A stretch of 15,066 nt of DNA from CAZOVK01 sp964583165. Its GTDB lineage: Bacteria; Bacillota; Clostridia; Lachnospirales; WRAX01. Below the pieces are notes generated by a model that was not told the origin of the DNA, did not search any database, and saw only the letters and a program-made list of their open reading frames with translations. A program made the translations under genes and the position numbers. The stretch lies in contig CAZOVK010000056.1 in assembly GCA_964583165.1 (NCBI GenBank), forward strand, positions 1 through 15,066, read 5' to 3'. Of the stretch, positions 14,062 to 15,066 are shown piece by piece; positions within the stretch are counted from its first letter, which is position 1, and every line of letters begins with the position of its first letter.

Positions 14062-15066
14062 CTAGTTCGCCCTCCGAATAGTCACGGGGCCTGAGTTACT
14101 CGAAGAACCGACGCTAAAGCCGGAACGGTTTTGGTTTAGCCTGCTTTCGGGGTCTTTTACAAGCTCAAGACCGTCATAAAGCCCCTCTCCCTCGATTTCG
14201 GCGTTCGTTGTCGTTTGAAGCCCGATTGTAACGGGAATAGCCTTCATCGCGCCGTTCTCCATTGTATATACGAAACTGCCTTCTGGGTTTGTGATTATCA
14301 TTGACATGGGAACAACATAAACGTCCGTTTTGTGGTCTGTGATAATGTTTAAGAACGCGTTCATGCCTATGCGGATTACATCGTCGGCCTTTTCAAGCAA
14401 CGAGCGCACCTCAAACTCGACACTCGTCGAACCCGCTTGGCTGACCGCCTTTGGCGAGATGTATGACACCGCCGCGTCATACACCCTGTCACCTGTCGCG
14501 TCTGTTGTCACGAGTGATTTTTGCCCCAATGATATGGACGAAAGGTTGTATTCCTTAATATTCGCTGATACGTAAAGGTTCTCTGTGTCCTCAATCACGA
14601 ACAGTATGCCGCTCGGGTTTGCGCCTACTTTGATGTTCGATTCGGTGATAACGCCGTCAACTGTGGCTACAATCGTGCATTCTTCAAACTGTCTGTTGAG
14701 TTTTTCGAGAGTCAACTCCTGTAAGCGGACATTCACATCTGAAGTCAGTGGGCGTGACTCCGCCTGTTGAAGTGAGTTCTGCGCCGTTTTCAGGCTGTTT
14801 CTCGACGCTTCGAGTTGTTTTTGGCTGTCCGCATATGTCTTTTCGGCGTTCTCGAGCTTCGTTTTGTTGTCTTCCAGATAGTTCTTTATCGCGCGCTCCT
14901 TGTCGTTTAACGCCTTGTCATAAGCGCGTTCTGCGTCACTAACGGCGTTTTGGGCTTTTGTCAATGCGGTTGTTGCGCTCTCGGCGGCGTTGTCCTTGGC
15001 GCGTTGTAAGTCGGTAACAGCCTTGTCGTATGAACGCTGTGCGTCATTGACGGCGTTTTGGGCTGT
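14062..15066 (-). CDS. Periplasmic-adaptor-like (HlyD/YknX-type) efflux subunit, 5' end missing
   Basis: The reading frame stays open to the right edge, so 334 C-terminal residues are visible and the N-terminal membrane anchor is outside. An ATG-less internal TTG near 14964 is not the true start: the coiled-coil pattern continues unbroken above it. The visible order is a long coiled coil (about 1-125; repeated AQNAV-DA-R-YDKA), the closing half of the lipoyl/barrel-sandwich domain (IVATVDGVITESNIKVGANP, about 132-151), a beta-barrel domain (about 160-240) and a membrane-proximal domain with a Ser/Asn-rich tail ending VTIRRAN. This is the adaptor of a MacB-like exporter, linking permease to substrate release. 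In a cell without outer membrane it would project into the wall. It is the most 5' of the three visible exporter genes. Confidence 0.9.
   Translation of the reverse strand, partial: TAQNAVNDAQRSYDKAVTDLQRAKDNAAESATTALTKAQNAVSDAERAYDKALNDKERAIKNYLEDNKTKLENAEKTYADSQKQLEASRNSLKTAQNSLQQAESRPLTSDVNVRLQELTLEKLNRQFEECTIVATVDGVITESNIKVGANPSGILFVIEDTENLYVSANIKEYNLSSISLGQKSLVTTDATGDRVYDAAVSYISPKAVSQAGSTSVEFEVRSLLEKADDVIRIGMNAFLNIITDHKTDVYVVPMSMIITNPEGSFVYTMENGAMKAIPVTIGLQTTTNAEIEGEGLYDGLELVKDPESRLNQNRSGFSVGSSSNSGPVTIRRAN
14942..15064 (-). repeat. 108-bp spaced repeat inside the adaptor coiled coil
   Basis: The 15-mer ACGGCGTTTTGGGCT (plus-strand reading) occurs at 14942-14956 and 15050-15064, exactly 108 bp or 36 codons apart. 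The surrounding codons also match: TAQNAVNDAQRSYDKA and TKAQNAVSDAERAYDKA. It is a partial duplication of coiled-coil heptads; whether further copies follow lies beyond the window. Confidence 0.7.

Overview
The window looks like a chromosomal piece of a Gram-positive bacterium of the Bacillota, most likely a clostridial relative. The reasons are the A/G-rich ribosome binding sites (AGGGGG and similar) a few bases before the starts, sigma-A type promoters with near-consensus -10 boxes, frequent TTG/GTG starts, a VanY-VanR-VanS-like cell-wall cassette, and a MacB/YknXYZ-type exporter without an outer-membrane partner. This placement is inference; no rRNA or other strong taxonomic marker is present. 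By eye, base composition is mid-range and fairly even, apart from one extraordinary Asp-codon tract.

Left edge (1-848, minus strand): the first codons of a TetR-family regulator, with a near-consensus promoter and a perfect 17-bp palindromic operator just downstream of its -10 box, preceded on the same strand by a YjjG-type HAD nucleotidase. A back-to-back promoter pair (878-926) separates this from a plus-strand cassette (1009-4018): a membrane-anchored VanY-like D,D-carboxypeptidase, an OmpR-type response regulator and a six-helix sensor kinase, translationally packed. They probably sense envelope state and trim peptidoglycan precursors.

Next (4050-4447) is an autonomous small unit: promoter, strong RBS, an 85-residue protein that is 80% Asp/Glu with no basic residue, and a rho-independent terminator. 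I recognise no family for it.

Centre (4505-11962, minus strand): a tight five-gene operon, SWIM zinc finger - helical-repeat protein - MoxR AAA+ ATPase (YehL type) - DUF5682 protein (YehM type) - von Willebrand A protein (YehP type). It is the counterpart of the poorly understood E. coli yehLMPQ group and is the best candidate here for an incompletely described system: an ATPase/VWA chaperone-like pair serving a DUF5682 protein that carries conserved His/Glu motifs resembling the EreA/TraB/TIKI hydrolase fold. It has its own promoter (11993-12021) and ends towards the terminator shared with the acidic gene.

Right edge (12080-15066, minus strand): the last three genes of an exporter operon: a coiled-coil periplasmic-adaptor-like protein (cut by the window end), a LolD/MacB-type ATPase and a MacB-type permease. 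They are closed by a terminator directly in front of the SWIM operon promoter. No RNA gene, insertion sequence, CRISPR array or origin was seen. All intergenic stretches are shorter than 300 bases.
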